Below the pieces are notes generated by a model, which was not told the DNA's origin, ran no database searches, and saw only the letters and a program-made list of their open reading frames with translations. A program made the position numbers and the translations under genes. From Steromphala cineraria (taxonomy: Eukaryota; Mollusca; Gastropoda; Trochida; Trochidae), in assembly GCA_916613615.1 (NCBI GenBank), contig OU744735.1:43986468-44050467 (forward strand): a stretch of 64,000 nucleotides of DNA. The letters run 5' to 3'. Positions 1 through 13,500 of the stretch are shown here, piece after piece; within the stretch, counting starts at the first letter, position 1; every line of letters begins with the position of its first letter.

Positions 1-377
1 TTAATCAACCTTATGTTTTATTGATGTATTTGATGTATAAGAAAGGGAGACAATTTCGTTTTCATTATTCAGGTTTCCTCTTGTTCAGCCAGATAGTTCG
101 TAGTTCATTCTTTAGTATACTCTCATACATAGTTAGTCCCTGATAAGTCGAATAATTGATGTCATTGAATAACACGGAGACAACTCCCAATTCTCATGAC
201 CAGTTCAGAACTTATGTCGAAGCTGTCGACACTTCTATCATTACGAAGGCCCTTTATATTTTGCTCTGGCTTAAAACCAATGCAGATACATTTAGCTTTT
301 ATATATCATCGTGTTTACATGATAGATTTAGATATGTCGTTACAATGTCTACGCAATGTTTCTCTATTATTTTAAAG
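1..377. other. Left edge, no supported gene
   Basis: AT-rich DNA with one short open frame (156-386) that has no recognisable domain and no splice context I trust. It could hold the 3' end of a gene lying to the left, but nothing in the sequence shows it. Confidence 0.3.
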
Positions 378-910
378 CATATGTGAATCGTGCTTGACAT
401 ATGTATTTGTATTGTATCATTGTTTTTATATCGATTTGAAGTTACCGCCATGCAGTTGTTTATATTTTCTTTTAATAGTGATTTCTGTCTTGTCACTTGT
501 TTAAAGTAATGATTTGCATATGTGAATCATGCTTGACAAAGGTATATACATGTATATGCATTGTTAAAACATCGATTTGAAGTTTAAGCCATGAATTTTT
601 ATCTACATGATGAATGGGGTTTGATCAACGAAATTTCGGTCTTGTCAATGGTCTTATAGTATTACATATCCATATAGATTCACTATGTACTTTAATGATT
701 TCTTCTGACAACAGGAGAATATACATTATTCATATCGTCATATATGTAATAGTTCCCTGTTCATAACTTGCACTTGTGAATTATGCTTGATATAGGTATA
801 TGTATATATCCATTGTTAAAACACCGATTTGAAGTTAAGCCCTTGTAATTGTATATCTACATGATGAAGGGTGTTTGATCGACGAAATTTCATTATTGTC
901 TTGTCGTGTC
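378..910 (+). repeat. Three diverged tandem copies of a ~140 bp unit
   Basis: Three blocks start near 382, 519 and 775 with the same order of words: 'tgaatc/t(g)tgcttgac/tata', then 'atcgatttgaagtt' or 'accgatttgaagtt', then 'atctacatgatgaa' and 'cgacgaaatttc' in copies 2 and 3. The copies are clearly diverged, and copies 2 and 3 are closest. No coding potential is seen. Confidence 0.6.
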
Positions 911-964
911 ACAATCATATACTTCTCCCCTTGATAACGGATGAGTTGAGATGTTCACGATGTG

Positions 965-1329
965 TTAAAGGAGCAGTAGCACGTTTTTGGGGGGAATATA
1001 AGGTGATGTCAGGAAAATAAAAATAAATGGTTCCAATTGAAAAACAATGTATTTAAACTAAATGAAGCAGTAATAATTCAAATATATATCGTAAAGTTTA
1101 GCCATGCGATTCCTTTTTCTAACACAAAATGAATTAAAGGTGTTCATAAAAAATGGCCGCCAATGGATTTTATGTGAATCCTCATACTTTGTCCTCTGAC
1201 TTTGGGTGATTGGCTTGTGTAATGAGATTGTTGACACTGTTAATATAATACATGTAGCATTAACGTACACATTTAGGTGAAATATTTAAAATATAAAATT
1301 ATCAAAAAAACGTGCTACTGCCCCTTTAA
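965..1329 (-). mobile_element. TTAA-flanked MITE, copy A
   Basis: A 365-bp non-coding element bounded by TTAA on both sides. The terminal inverted repeats have core AGGGGCAGTAGCACG / CGTGCTACTGCCCCT (one base changed at the left end). The interior shares 'ggcggccattt'-type sequence and a conserved 'cctgacatcacctta' block with the copies at 8368, 10974, 16368, 17907 and 53581. TTAA duplication is the signature of piggyBac-type transposases, so this is probably a non-autonomous derivative. It is oriented opposite to the copies inside gene 1. Confidence 0.85.
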
Positions 1330-1807
1330 GTCCCATGTGCAATGACTCATTGTGCTTTACCTGTTTATGTAGTACAATTGAAAATAAGATCATTGCGACA
1401 TTCGCGATCGTTTATGCACGGTATTCGCACGGATACACACATATACTTACATTATGGTAAACACCACGATGGTAATTCATGAATTTATAATAGGCACTGA
1501 CTGTGATGATTCAGATAGGAATTTCCGTTATGGGTAGTTTTCATCAACGTAGAAAGATAGGAGCTAAATTGGAGAAAATCATGTTTCATATACTCTGGGT
1601 TCAAATGTTTTGGCTTTGACTCTAGATGAAGTAGGTTTTACCTGATGGTATACAACGAAGATACATGCCAGTTGTACATTATGCTTGCCAGAGTTTCTGT
1701 ACGAAGTGGGAGGTTCTGAAAAGCGAGCGTTATGTGTAAGGTATCTTGAAGCTCCTTTATGGTATGGATTTCTCTAAAGTATGGACAATGCATTACATAT
1801 GTATATG
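1330..1807. other. Intergenic, nothing recognised
   Basis: AT-rich DNA with no open frame with domain features, no RNA gene and no clear repeat on either strand. Confidence 0.4.
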
Positions 1808-1885
1808 TATGCGCTTTGAGCATGCACCTTGTGTATGGATATAGCGCTTTATAAATGCCCATTATTATTATCATTATTATTATGT
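1808..1885 (+). mobile_element. SINE 3' tail fragment
   Basis: The segment 'gcgctttgagcatgcac' followed by 'ggatatagcgctttataaat' and an ATT-rich run matches the 3' ends of the SINEs at 9578-9766 and 55898-56380 (gcgccttgagca..., then atatg[tc]gcgctatataaat). Only the last ~75 bp is preserved here. Confidence 0.65.
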
Positions 1886-2717
1886 GGGTTCTTGTACTAC
1901 TGATTCTAATCTCCATTACATTTGTAACATTAAATTGATAAAATCTTTATTAAGATTCTTCGTAGAAACTAATATGGTCATAGTAAAATTCGAATGAATT
2001 TTCGAGAGTAATTTCATGTCAGTAAAAGCTAACCCCTTTCTTGTTAACAATATGTAAACTTTGTGATCTCATTATCTATTGAGAATTAGAGCTGCACTTG
2101 TATGCACTTAAACCTACAACATCCAAAATACGAACGAATCTTGAATTGAAAATCACTAAATTCTACGCACTGTCAGAAGATGTGACAATGAAGTTTAAGT
2201 TTAATAGAAAGGTTAATCGATACCTAACATCTAATCTTGCAATCGGTAGTGTTTATTGTGATTATCCGCGCGCGTTCTCGTGTGAACTTCAGAAATAGGG
2301 TGTGGTGGTTGGTTTACCTTTGTTTATTCCTAGGAAACTTATACTGTAAGTTACAAAGCAATCTGAAAGCACTACATGTATACTTCAAAATACATAAAAA
2401 ACACATGCCATGCTGCATACATGTATTTACAACAAACAACGTCTTGTAGTTACAATACCAGTACAATGCAAAAGTGATAAAATAAAATAATGATTTTAAA
2501 GAGTTTCTATAATGTCTCAACTCTCTCAGACGAGTAGTATGGTTTCCTGTGCTATCGGTCTGGGTTTCTGATATTTCTTGACTGTACATCATATTATACA
2601 AGTTGTGTTTAACATATGGCGCTTACCTGTAAGAACTGTTTCCATCTTAATGCAGTATATAATAGGTCGGTTGCCCTTACGAAGCTAACACATCAGAGTA
2701 TCTTATAGCACCTGTGT
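1886..2717. other. Intergenic, nothing recognised
   Basis: Short open frames near 2098-2600 on both strands have no domain features, no compatible splice sites and no protein-like composition. Confidence 0.35.
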
Positions 2718-2917
2718 TTAACGTTTTACGTTATGTTACGTTACGTTACGTTACGTTGTGTTGTGTTGCGTTACGTTACGTTACGTTACGTTACGTTACG
2801 TTCTGTTACGTTATGTTATGTTATGTTATGTTATGTTATGTTATGTTATGTTATGTTATGTTATGTTATGTTATGTTATGTTATGTTATGTTATGTTATG
2901 TTATGTCATGTCATGTT
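2718..2917 (+). repeat. Pentanucleotide microsatellite (GTTAC/GTTAT)n
   Basis: About 40 uninterrupted 5-bp units. The left third is mostly GTTAC with TGTTG variants and the right two thirds is homogeneous GTTAT. The variant boundary suggests expansion of the TTATG form from one end. The short 'LRYVTLRYVT' and 'CYVMLCYVM' open frames across it are products of the repeat. Confidence 0.95.
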
Positions 2918-4459
2918 CATAACTAGTTAGGCATATTGGATATACAGTTATTGATTTTCAAATGTGAGAAGAGGGTTACCAAGAAGACACCAAATAAATC
3001 TATTATGATGTAATTATTTCGATGATTATTAACGATCTTGAATGATTTTAAACTTTCAAAAAAATCACAAACGGAGAATAATGCAGAAACTGTGAACTGT
3101 TAAGCATATCTTTGCTAAAAGTTGTATGTTGGAATTAGTTTACACTAAACACGAGAATAAAACTAAATATTTCAGAAAGAAAAGATGCATATTTTTCATA
3201 ATGATGCCAATTTAAAGAATAATGTACTGACGAATTCCTCGCATTTTGACACAGCTGAAACCCCAATCCCATATTCATTTTCAAAAATAGAAGGTAACGG
3301 AAGACATAAAGTTCTATAAATATGTATATATTTTGAAATTCATATGGTGTTTGCATTAAGAGTTAAAACAAAGAAATAACGAAAGTTCAAAAATATATTT
3401 TTTTTATTTCTATTGTAAGAATCAAGACATTTATACATATTGTAAAGACATGCATATCTTAAAGGTTAATATAACTATTATTTTATTATATCAAGTATTT
3501 AAATTAATAACGAACGTACATGATATAGCCTTTATGTTGACAACGTAATTAAAAATATTTCAATTCTTGGAAATTCTTATAATTTAGTAACTTTCCACAA
3601 ACATGATTTCGAAACACCTGAGGAAAATAATCCGCTTTCTTTACTTATTTGATAACATAATTATACAGGTATGATATCATATAATACACTTAGTACACGT
3701 ATTGAATGAAATTGATTCAAAGGCAGCCATTAATATTCAAAAATTATGTTCATTGCTTCACAAATAAGGTAATATATGCATAAAATAACTGCAAAGATTC
3801 CTACAATAGACATTTAGACAGTCTAGATCCTATAAATGAAGCTAGGTCACGTGACATCCGTGTTGTCACCTCTAAGTGCAGGTTGATGTCAATTTCACTG
3901 CTCGCTTGTAAATTATCATCTGTCTTGCAAGTAACACGCATTTCCGATTTGCTTACGTGAGCAGTAGGTATGCACGTTCTCTAAACGGATGTTGTTTTGA
4001 AATATTACTGTAATATGGTATCACCTAGACATCACTGATTTTGTAAACAAAACACTTCACAAAATATACCGTGAACAAAAATATATTAGAATTTCAACAG
4101 TGACTCTGAGAACAAATAAAACTTATATTCTTTTTGCGCTTTATATGTATCTGTCTGATAACGTGCCCTAAAATAGTTGACATGTTGTCACTGTAATTCT
4201 TTGAGGTGGAAACTTACCCAACAATAAGCTTTATTTTGATATACAATACCTATGTGCGCAATCATTATCACGACTTAAGTCACACAACAGAAAATGAATG
4301 ATTTAAGAAATACTTAAAAATATTTCATTTTCAATGATTACAATAAACGCTAGGAATTTAACATGATCAAAGAAATAGGGATGAATAAATTCAATGGAAA
4401 TATTTAAATGAGTGTCGCAATCCAGGATGTAGCCAATAGCATCGCTCCCTGCTGGGTCG
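2918..4459. other. Upstream region of the modular gene, nothing recognised
   Basis: AT-rich DNA with no coding exon that I can support. It probably holds distal 5' regulatory sequence of the gene starting at 4542. Confidence 0.4.
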
Positions 4460-4475
4460 CTTGTGACGTCACAAG
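4460..4475. promoter_or_regulatory. Perfect palindromic CRE (CREB/ATF-type site)
   Basis: CTTGTGACGTCACAAG is a 16-bp perfect palindrome containing the full consensus cAMP-response element TGACGTCA. It lies 15 bp upstream of a TATA box and about 65 bp upstream of the start codon at 4542, the classical position for a CREB/ATF-regulated core promoter. Binding is inferred. Confidence 0.6.
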
Positions 4476-4490
4476 CCGGATCATCACAGC

Positions 4491-4497
4491 TATATAG
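4491..4497 (+). promoter_or_regulatory. Candidate TATA box
   Basis: TATATAG sits 45-51 bp before the first ATG. A start of transcription about 30 bp downstream (near 4522) would leave a leader of roughly 20 nt. Confidence 0.5.
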
Positions 4498-4541
4498 ATA
4501 GGAGGCGAAGTGAGACAATTATACCTATTGTTATACCGCTA

Positions 4542-7500
4542 ATGATCAAGACTATGCATCTACAACGACTTTGGACATTTTTGCTGTTTATAGCTGTATA
4601 CCAGGAATTTTCATCAGGTAATATCAATATCATAATTTATGGATACATTATTGCAATGATTTAGAATTGAAACACAATATATAGAATATGATTTTGATTT
4701 TTAAAAAATAATTTCTTTAGTGAAATATAAATATTTTTTATGTACAATCTCCACATACAAATGCGGACCAAGCTAAAAACAATTTGATGATTATAATGTT
4801 ATCATGCCATGGTTTGAAAATGTAACTTATGATTTAAATTATCCAAAAACTGAATATTTTTGAAATTTGTAAAAACCACGCTCATCAACCAACATTATTG
4901 CACTGTAATTGTTAAGATACCTTAACGTGATACATTTTGTACTTGCTAAATTATCTTGAATGTTCTTTAAACAACCTATATAGTGAAAAATTGGCTGAAG
5001 AAGTGTTCTTATTGGAATTGGAAAAAAGGACAAAAACAAATACCTTTAAAGGGATGTTTACTAGTAATTGTCATTGTTATGGAAAATCATAATCAAAGAT
5101 GAAACTTCTTAACTGCTTTTGGTGTTCCTGATAAGACTGATAAGATCTAATCTAAGAATGTAAACAACGAAGGTTGTTCAACAAAAATCATTTCCAGAGG
5201 TTTCATGCTTTGTTGAGCGAATTCTTCTAGTTTCAATCGTTTCTAACGGTCCTGTTTTCAACAATGTCGCCAAAGCAAGTGTCTATCTTATGTATCAGTG
5301 CAAAACAGTTTTTAATCATTCATTAGTGTTGGTATACAAAACATCGTTCTCAACAGTTTAACCGATGAAAGGAAAAAATAAGTTAAAATTGAAATTGAAT
5401 TGAGAGTGACGTTAAAATGAAAAGTTTACTCAAAAGCAATGAGTCGTTTGTTGATATGTTGTCGGATTATGGGTTGTTATTTCAATAGTTCTCCGCCACA
5501 ATGTGACTTATAAATAGAATAAGAATGAGCCTAAGCAATGTCATACATGAAAGTTTTGACACAACTAGGCAGAATTGGGGTTTAAGGCTCAAATCTCGAT
5601 ATGTCATTTTACAATGTTATTGAGCGAATGAACGAATAGTAAAACGTGAATATGAATATTCAACTCACGATAAACTGTCCGGTTTGTGTAGTGGATTTGA
5701 GTTTATATCCATAATTGCTGTATGACTGAGGCCATACAACGTAATTACAATTGAAATAAGATGTTCGTGAATTTCGATATTTGACACACTTATTAATGCT
5801 TCGTGTGTTGTTTAAACAGGAGCACCTCTGATCTGTGACCCCGTGACCCTTGAGACATGCGTAGACACCTTCATTCAGGATGTTAACAATGCGTCCACAT
5901 CAACCAACGATACAGCTGAATTTGCCTCTCAAGTCTGCAGGTATGAAAACATTGATATATTAAAACTAGTCTTTAAGGGACCCTCTGTATGTGTAACGTA
6001 ATACGTACATAAGCTTCTTGATATCATTTGTGTGATGTATGGGATGTATGGGATGTGTGTGATGTATGTGATGTATGTGATGTATGCGATGTATGCGATG
6101 TATGCGATGTATGCGATGTAGTTTTGCTCATGTTTTTGCAAGTTTCAAGGATAAAACATCAGTTGAATTTCTACAAAACATCGTGATCCAACTTTTGGTT
6201 TATCATAATTATAGAATAATTGTTCTAAACTATTCCCTTGAAATATATTCCTTCTGTATGTTTATGATGGAGGTGTACGTTTATATAACATCCGAAGGCA
6301 ACTATATTGAAGCTTTTTTTCATATGGTAAGTTCATAATGATAAATCTGATAACTTCCCTTTTGCATCGTGGAGTGACGTCATTGCTTATGTAATGGCAA
6401 CTCCTTGCTTAACAATAGTTATGACATGGCATTGCAACCGATGTCAATGACTTGAGCTTTTAGAAGTAGTTTGATGAAAAGACTTTATCATTTTTTTCTA
6501 TGCATATGGTATGTTATGTTTACGAGGGTCAGTCTGTCGTGTTTGAAAATAGTAAATAAGGTTGTATATATTATCTTTCAGTGATATCTACCCTACCTAC
6601 CTGCAATGCGTGGCCGGATGCAATTACTCTACACCGAACCTGTGGGTCTCGTCAATTGACTTCATGTGTCGGAAATCAGAATCAGGTAGGGGATCTCGAC
6701 TATGTAACATAATCTGTAAAAATCTTTTCTTTCCATGTCTCGGTTTATGAAAATAGTGTCCCTATGCATGTGTTATTCGTCCAACCACGAGCATCTTTGT
6801 TAATGTCAATGTTTAAACCTTGTATACTAGTAAATGCATTTTGTAAAGTATATATTATATTTCAATGTTTCTGTTAAACAAATTGTACTTTTTCATCTTA
6901 CAGAACAAGTTCTTGGTCTTGGGTGTTTTGCTCAACCTGGAATAAAAGAAGCACTTTTATCGTGTAACAATGCGATACCTCATTCTACAGACGACCCGTG
7001 CGGGTAAGTTTGTAAACCTTAAATTTCGCACAACGTTCACATGAGTTCTTTTCTTTCGGCATAATAAAAAAAAGGTCATTGCAATGTGGAAAAAAAAGAT
7101 ATCCAGTAGAAGAAAGTATTATGTAAAAAGGTTTTTTATACAAATATGATGCAGGAAATCCGTTAACTTATTGGATTATTTAATATCATTAAAAGTTGTT
7201 TTATGACAGTTCATTACAAAATCACGTTAACGAATTCGTCGTGCCAGATTTCCTTCCAAATGTTGCTTATGGCTTAGGCCAATATCTTTCTATATTACAT
7301 CATATTCTACTGTTGACACATGATTTTTGCAATCTGATTAAAATCGACCATGTTTCGACGGAAACAAAACAAAATATGTATCAGGGTTTTCCTCTCCACA
7401 ATGGTCCAAAAGTACCCAAGTTAGGTGCTTGTTCAACACCAGTTTAGCGCAGACAAAACTTAGTCACAAGCGGACCAATCACATCGTCCCTTTAAAAAAA

Positions 7501-10500
7501 CAACATGGCGGCGATTATGTAGAAAATGGACTTCACAGGAGTTACGTGCCCCTAGCTCTGATATCGAAAACCGCCGTCCTTGTGATTTACTAGATGAGCT
7601 TACGTCAGAACATGCGGGTAATTTGGGTGCCTTCAGACTGTGAAAGAGAGGAAAGCCGTGCTGGGTCAGGTTCGAACCCCGTGAGGCTCGAACCCCACTA
7701 GAGATAATATTTTTATTTTAAACTATTTTTTTATTATTTTTTATTTTTCCTCGAAGCACAGTCGATTTTAATCAGACTGGAAATGTTTGTTCCATACACA
7801 ATTTATAAGTAATAACCCGGTGTGTTCTGGGTTTTTTTCAGCCTGGTGACGAACTACACACAGTGTGTGAGAGGAGTGACGTCACAGCTGTGCTCCTGGG
7901 GAGGCTCAGTCATTGTAGAGCAGTACACGCTTCATATCCTACAGGCCGTGATTGATAGATTCCACTGTACCATCCCCACCCCCCTCCCCACTCCTCTCCC
8001 CCCTGCACTAGGGTCTAGCACTCTGCTGCCGACACCCCCTACAACACAACTACCAGGTAAGAGACAGGTATACATATTCACCTGGACTAAAATATTAACA
8101 CCTGCATTCTAATAGCGGAGAGATAAAATGAGGAAACTTTATCCAAAAGGATCTAATCCTTAATATTCTTTTTGTTTACGGTTAAAACATATCTCGAGAT
8201 ATCTAAACAACAAATTCGTCAATAATTAACACATTTATCACTTTGTCGTGAAGGTAACCCGTGCAAAAACAGTCAATTAGCATAGTTCATTATGTTTGAA
8301 TGTAACAGCTATTTTATTAGTAGAGTTATAACGTCTCCTTATTCAATGAACAAGGCGCGGGGCTGTCTTAAAGGGGCAGTAGCACGTTTTTTGAGAATTT
8401 TATATTTTCAATTGTTCACTGATAATTGTAAGTAAATGATAAATGTATTACTTTAATAGAGTCAAAAATCTCATAATACAAACCAATAATCCATAGTCAG
8501 AGAACGAATTATAAAGATTGACATAAAGTCCATTGGCCGCCATTTTTGTGTGAACACCTTTTATTCATTTTTATAAGAAAAAGGAAACGCATGGTTTAAC
8601 TTTACACTTTATATTGGATATATTATTGCGTCTTTTAGATTAATAACTTTACCTTTCAATTGGAATCATTTATTTTCAATTTCCTGACATCAACTTATAT
8701 TCCCCCTAAAAACGTGCTACTGCCCCTTTAAGCTCCATCTGTTTTGATTATGCATTTGTAAGAAGTGTTCTTTATTACCTCAAATGCCCATATTTTTAAC
8801 ATGGATTGAAGAAGATGTGCAGAAATAGAAACAATTCTGTCATCGAGGTAACAATATGTTTGTTTGCATATCAATACACACATCTAAAACTATACATTTC
8901 TAAATACTTTTTGAAGGTATGCCGAGGAAGCGTCAATTGTTCATCTGACAATATACTTATCGTTATATGTTGTCCCAACCGGATACGTATCGTTGTTTTT
9001 AAAAATGGATCCAACCCTTTAGAAAAGAAAAACTTAACTAATAACTGTTACGACAACTAAGGAACCTTATGGTTACAATGCAGAATGAAACCACAAAGAT
9101 ATACTTACTTTGATGAAAGTGAAACATACGTACAAAGAGCATTTATATAGATAGATCTTTATTTAAGAAAATGTCTACTACATTGCATCTGATCACAAAT
9201 CCACTCCTTGCTAAATCTTAAATTTTAATGACCTTGTTTGAATAATAAGATTAATTTTAAAAACAATTAATTTTAAACAATTAATTTTTAAAGAAATAAT
9301 TTAAAGAAAAATATCTTAGAACAATTTATTTTAAAACAAACAATTAAAAAAAATCATGATTGATTTTTTTTCAAATCTAGTTTCTATTTTTTTAACTAGA
9401 TCACATAGTATAAATTATGAAGTGAATTTATGAAAGTCAATGTGTTGTTGCAGTTCCAACTCCAGTCTGCGGTGTAGAGTGCCTCCACTACCTAGGACAT
9501 GCCTCCCTCACGTTCAACAATGCACTCGTCCGAGAAAACTTCTCCCTTGCTCTTCTCCTCGACAGCTGCTCGTAAGTGCCTCTGTTCACCCAGCAGGAAA
9601 TGGGTACCTGGTGAAAGTAGTGTTGGAGGGGACCCATCAAGCGCTTAATCGGCAGCTTGGGTTAGACCAGGGTAATAATTCAGGGAGCGCCTTGAGCATG
9701 CATTCGGTGTGGATATGTGCGCTATATAAATACCCTAATTATTATTATTATTATTATTATTATTTACATCCTGTCTCAGAGTACGAACGTTACGCTAACT
9801 CAACCAATCTGTACCCTGGGTTCAGAAGCTAGATTCGCCCGCGCTGCCCGACAAGGGATACAGCCAATGAAATTATTTTCTCGCCGACTTCTCGATAAAA
9901 TTTAAAAGAGAAAATGATTTGATTGGCTATATCCAAGTCGGGCCGCGCGAGAAAATCTCGCTTCTGAGCCCAGGGTACAGATTAGTGGAGTTAACGTAAC
10001 GTTCGTACCCTGAGACAGGATGCTTCCTTTATGGTTTCTGAATAAATGCAGTTTAAAGAATAAATGAAATCGTTTCAAGTAATATCTTAAATATCATTAG
10101 AACATTGATAGAAACGTAGGTTTCGATGTTGAGTTGCCCTCTGAAGTTGTTTGTTTTTATGAAATAAACAATTTAGGTTGTTTACACACAGACGTTATGA
10201 TAAATGTTTTCACAATTAAATCTACTCAGAATAATGCTCTATTTACCATATGGATAATCACTCCACTAATCATATATTTCATATCATATTGTCAACTAAC
10301 CTAATCCTCAGAAAAAGATATTTTTGATAGATTGATTACTGATATTTTTTTAATAATGGGAGGGCAAGTAATAATACATCTCATGTATTCTTAAACACAC
10401 TCTTCAGTTTCTAAATGAGTTTACTACGAAACATCAAACCTATTTCTCCATACATCTTTTACTTGAAGATTTTCGAAAATCTTATCATATGTTATTGACA

Positions 10501-13500
10501 TTTAAAGAGATTCTTTCTACTAGTAATACCACCAGCATTTTAAAACTGTCACAATATGTCACATATGCTATGTCACGCAGAGAACACTTGTTAGCATCTG
10601 CTTAGTATATTTGTATAATGTAACTATATATGACTTATGTATATTATGTAACTCCAATTGTATATGGGCCTGAGGCCTTAAATGCAATAAAGTACTTTGA
10701 CTTTGACTTTGACAGTTCAAACATGTTTTAAAACATAATGCCACCAGAACTCATAACTTGAACATAAATGCAAAATATTATGCGAAAATGGTATAAATAT
10801 AGAATATATGTAATGTTCCCTAGAAACCTGACCCTGTACAACCAGTGTATGACCAAATACCCTCACTGTGATGCCGACAACACCGTGGAACACGTCACCA
10901 TAAGAAACCCTATTGCGTTTGCATGTGGAAATGCAAAACAAGGTAATTTTTTATATGATCGTAAACATTTATGTTAAAGGGGCAGTAGCAGGTTTTTTTG
11001 ATAATTTTATATTTAAAATATTTCACTGAAAATTGTAAGTTAATGCTAACTGTATTATTTTGACAGTGTCAAACATCTCATTACACAAGCCAATCATCCA
11101 TAGTCAGAGGACAGTGTATGAAGATTCATATCAAATCCATTGGCGACCATTTTGTGTGATTACCTTTAATTCATTTTGTGTTAGCAAAGGGAACCGCATG
11201 GCTAATATTTACGTTGTTTATTTGAATTATTACTGCTCCATTTATTTTAAATACATTGTCTTTCAATTGGAACTATCAATTTTCATTTTCCTGACATCAC
11301 CTAATATTCCCCCTAAAAACGTGCTACTGTCCCTTTAAAATAAGTTTTGTCCGCTTTTATATGATGATTCTATTTCTTTTTTGACACAGTGATTGGATAC
11401 CAGATTCTTATTTATTTTGTTTGTTATATATTCTTTGGACATGAGTCTTACAAAATGTGAAATCTGCAAATCTGTTATCGTCATTTAAATGAATGAATAT
11501 GACAAATATAAAGGCTAAAGTTAGCATGCATGTGATGTACCTGTCGACGAAAGTTAGGCCCCACTGCTCGATGTTCTATCATAGTTTCTAGTTCAAATTA
11601 GGCAAGCATTTCCAGACTCTAATCTACGTCTTTGAACATAAATGCAGTAACCTTGAGGAAAGGAAAGCTTTAACATTCAGCCGACCTAAATAAAAATTGT
11701 GAATTACATCGACGTACATTGACGACTCTTTTAAGAATATTTGACAATTAAAGGGGGTCTGCAACCTGAATGTTTAACTTCCAGAGTTTTATTAGCAGGG
11801 CCCCGAAAGAGTCGAAAATGCTCGGTAGTGATGAAATCGTTTGGTTACGAACCGCTTACAGCAAACAACCAGTACCAGGTTTTTGTCATCTGATCCCCCT
11901 TACCTCAATGGTCAATTGGGTTTCATGAGCTAGGTTGTTGTTCCCCTTTAAGGTTCATAATGCAAATATTTACCCATAAGACCCATGATATCAAATACCT
12001 GACACTAAAGTATCAAGATAAGCCCGGGAAAGCCATACTTAATTTACAATGTCCGCCAATGCTACAGACAAAAAAGTCTCAATTTATAACTTTGAGTAAA
12101 ATATACATCGCAGAAATGATGTAGTAACTATGTTTAAGGAATGTTTTGGTATTTCAATTGTAGGCATTGAATCAAACAAAGCCTGTTTGGAGAAACCGGA
12201 AGTTAAGCAAGCCTGGACAAGGTGTACGTTTGGAAAGGTAGCCCAGGACAACAATATGTGCACGTTAGTATTTTAAGATCATTTTCTAAGAATAAAAGCA
12301 AAAGGTGAGATGCTGGAATGTCACGTCCTTGAAAGAAATACAAAAACGTTATTAAAATACCTTTATGATTACAAAAATGTATAACGTTTTAATCATCAGA
12401 ATGATTGGTTTTGAAAGTGTAATGTAATAACTGAAAAAAAGATGTAAATAAAAATATATGAACGATATCACGTAAATGTCTTATAATTTTTTATCAACAT
12501 TGACCATTTATTTGTAATATTCTAAAACCCTATGTTTTCAAAATATCAAACTTGGTGTTTTGATATTTATACTATGATTTATAAAACACCTTATAAGATT
12601 AGCCTCTTGTTTAAAAGAGTTCTACGAAAATTCATACGGTCATAAAATCTTTTCCTCCAGAACTACCTATGGAAGAATGTCCTGCCTTAACTCGGATATT
12701 CAAAGCCTCTGTCCCGATGCTGCGTCTCTCGTAAACAACTTCACCGTGGCTATATCGTCTGATCTTCTGAGGATCTTGAACTGCCATGTTACAACCGCTG
12801 TACCGGAAGTGAGTGAGACAACATCAGCCCCGGAACCGGAACCTGAGGTGACGTATTCTCAAGGTAGCCCGGAACCAGGGCCAGAGGTCACCCACTCCGC
12901 AACTTCACCCCTGCCAGAACCAGAAGTTCCTGTATCTACTACACAGATTACACGTTAGTTGCCTTTTTATTCTTGTCCAAGAGTTGTTTTTATAAAATCT
13001 TGCATATTCTAGGAGATTGTTAATGTTCATTTAAAAAATCTTGCTATCCGCACAAAAAATATTTTATGTATAAAACCCGGTTCTTTTTTGAGATTCCCTT
13101 TTCACAACTGTCTGAAAAACCCTAAATGAACCCATAGACATCAGCGGACAATTACAGTCAGTCGTTATTATGTCCTTTCGGTAAGTTTGATAAATTTACA
13201 TAAGAGGGATGTTTTGAAAACGAGGTCGAATCCCGGTAAATAAACAATTGTTAAACTTTGTCCCTCGATACACGGTCCCTTTATAAAAGAGTATAAATAT
13301 ATCGGGGAATAGAGTGACATTCTAACGTGGTATTTATTCTTGTTTAGAGACTGATTTGTAATTTCTTTGTATCTAGCAGCTCCCTCGACCAAGTGTGACA
13401 TGTTGACCTTCAACCAGTGTCTGTCCAGCCTAACCCAGAAGGTTCAACTGTGGGCCATGAACATCACTTCCGGGTCCTTCCCCACCAACACTCCAGACCT

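Larger units (their letters stand above)
9454..12953 (+). other. Module 2 (exons 6-9)
   Basis: Exons 9454-9571, 10824-10942, 12164-12263 and 12661-12953. The third exon (ACLEKPEVKQAWTRC) aligns with CFAQPGIKEALLSC of module 1 and CWTKPEITGALVTC of module 4. The last exon carries MSCLNSDIQSLC and then a PEPEPEV / PEPGPEV acidic-proline linker, unlike the PT-rich linkers of modules 1 and 3. Confidence 0.75.

Noticed and set aside
2714..2930. Frames of repeated CYVML and RYVTL units
   Set aside because: Translation of a 5-bp microsatellite; 15 bp encodes a repeating pentapeptide in every frame.
10717..10941. Minus-strand frame of 74 codons
   Set aside because: It lies antisense to exon 7 of the modular gene, which has correct splice sites and phase.
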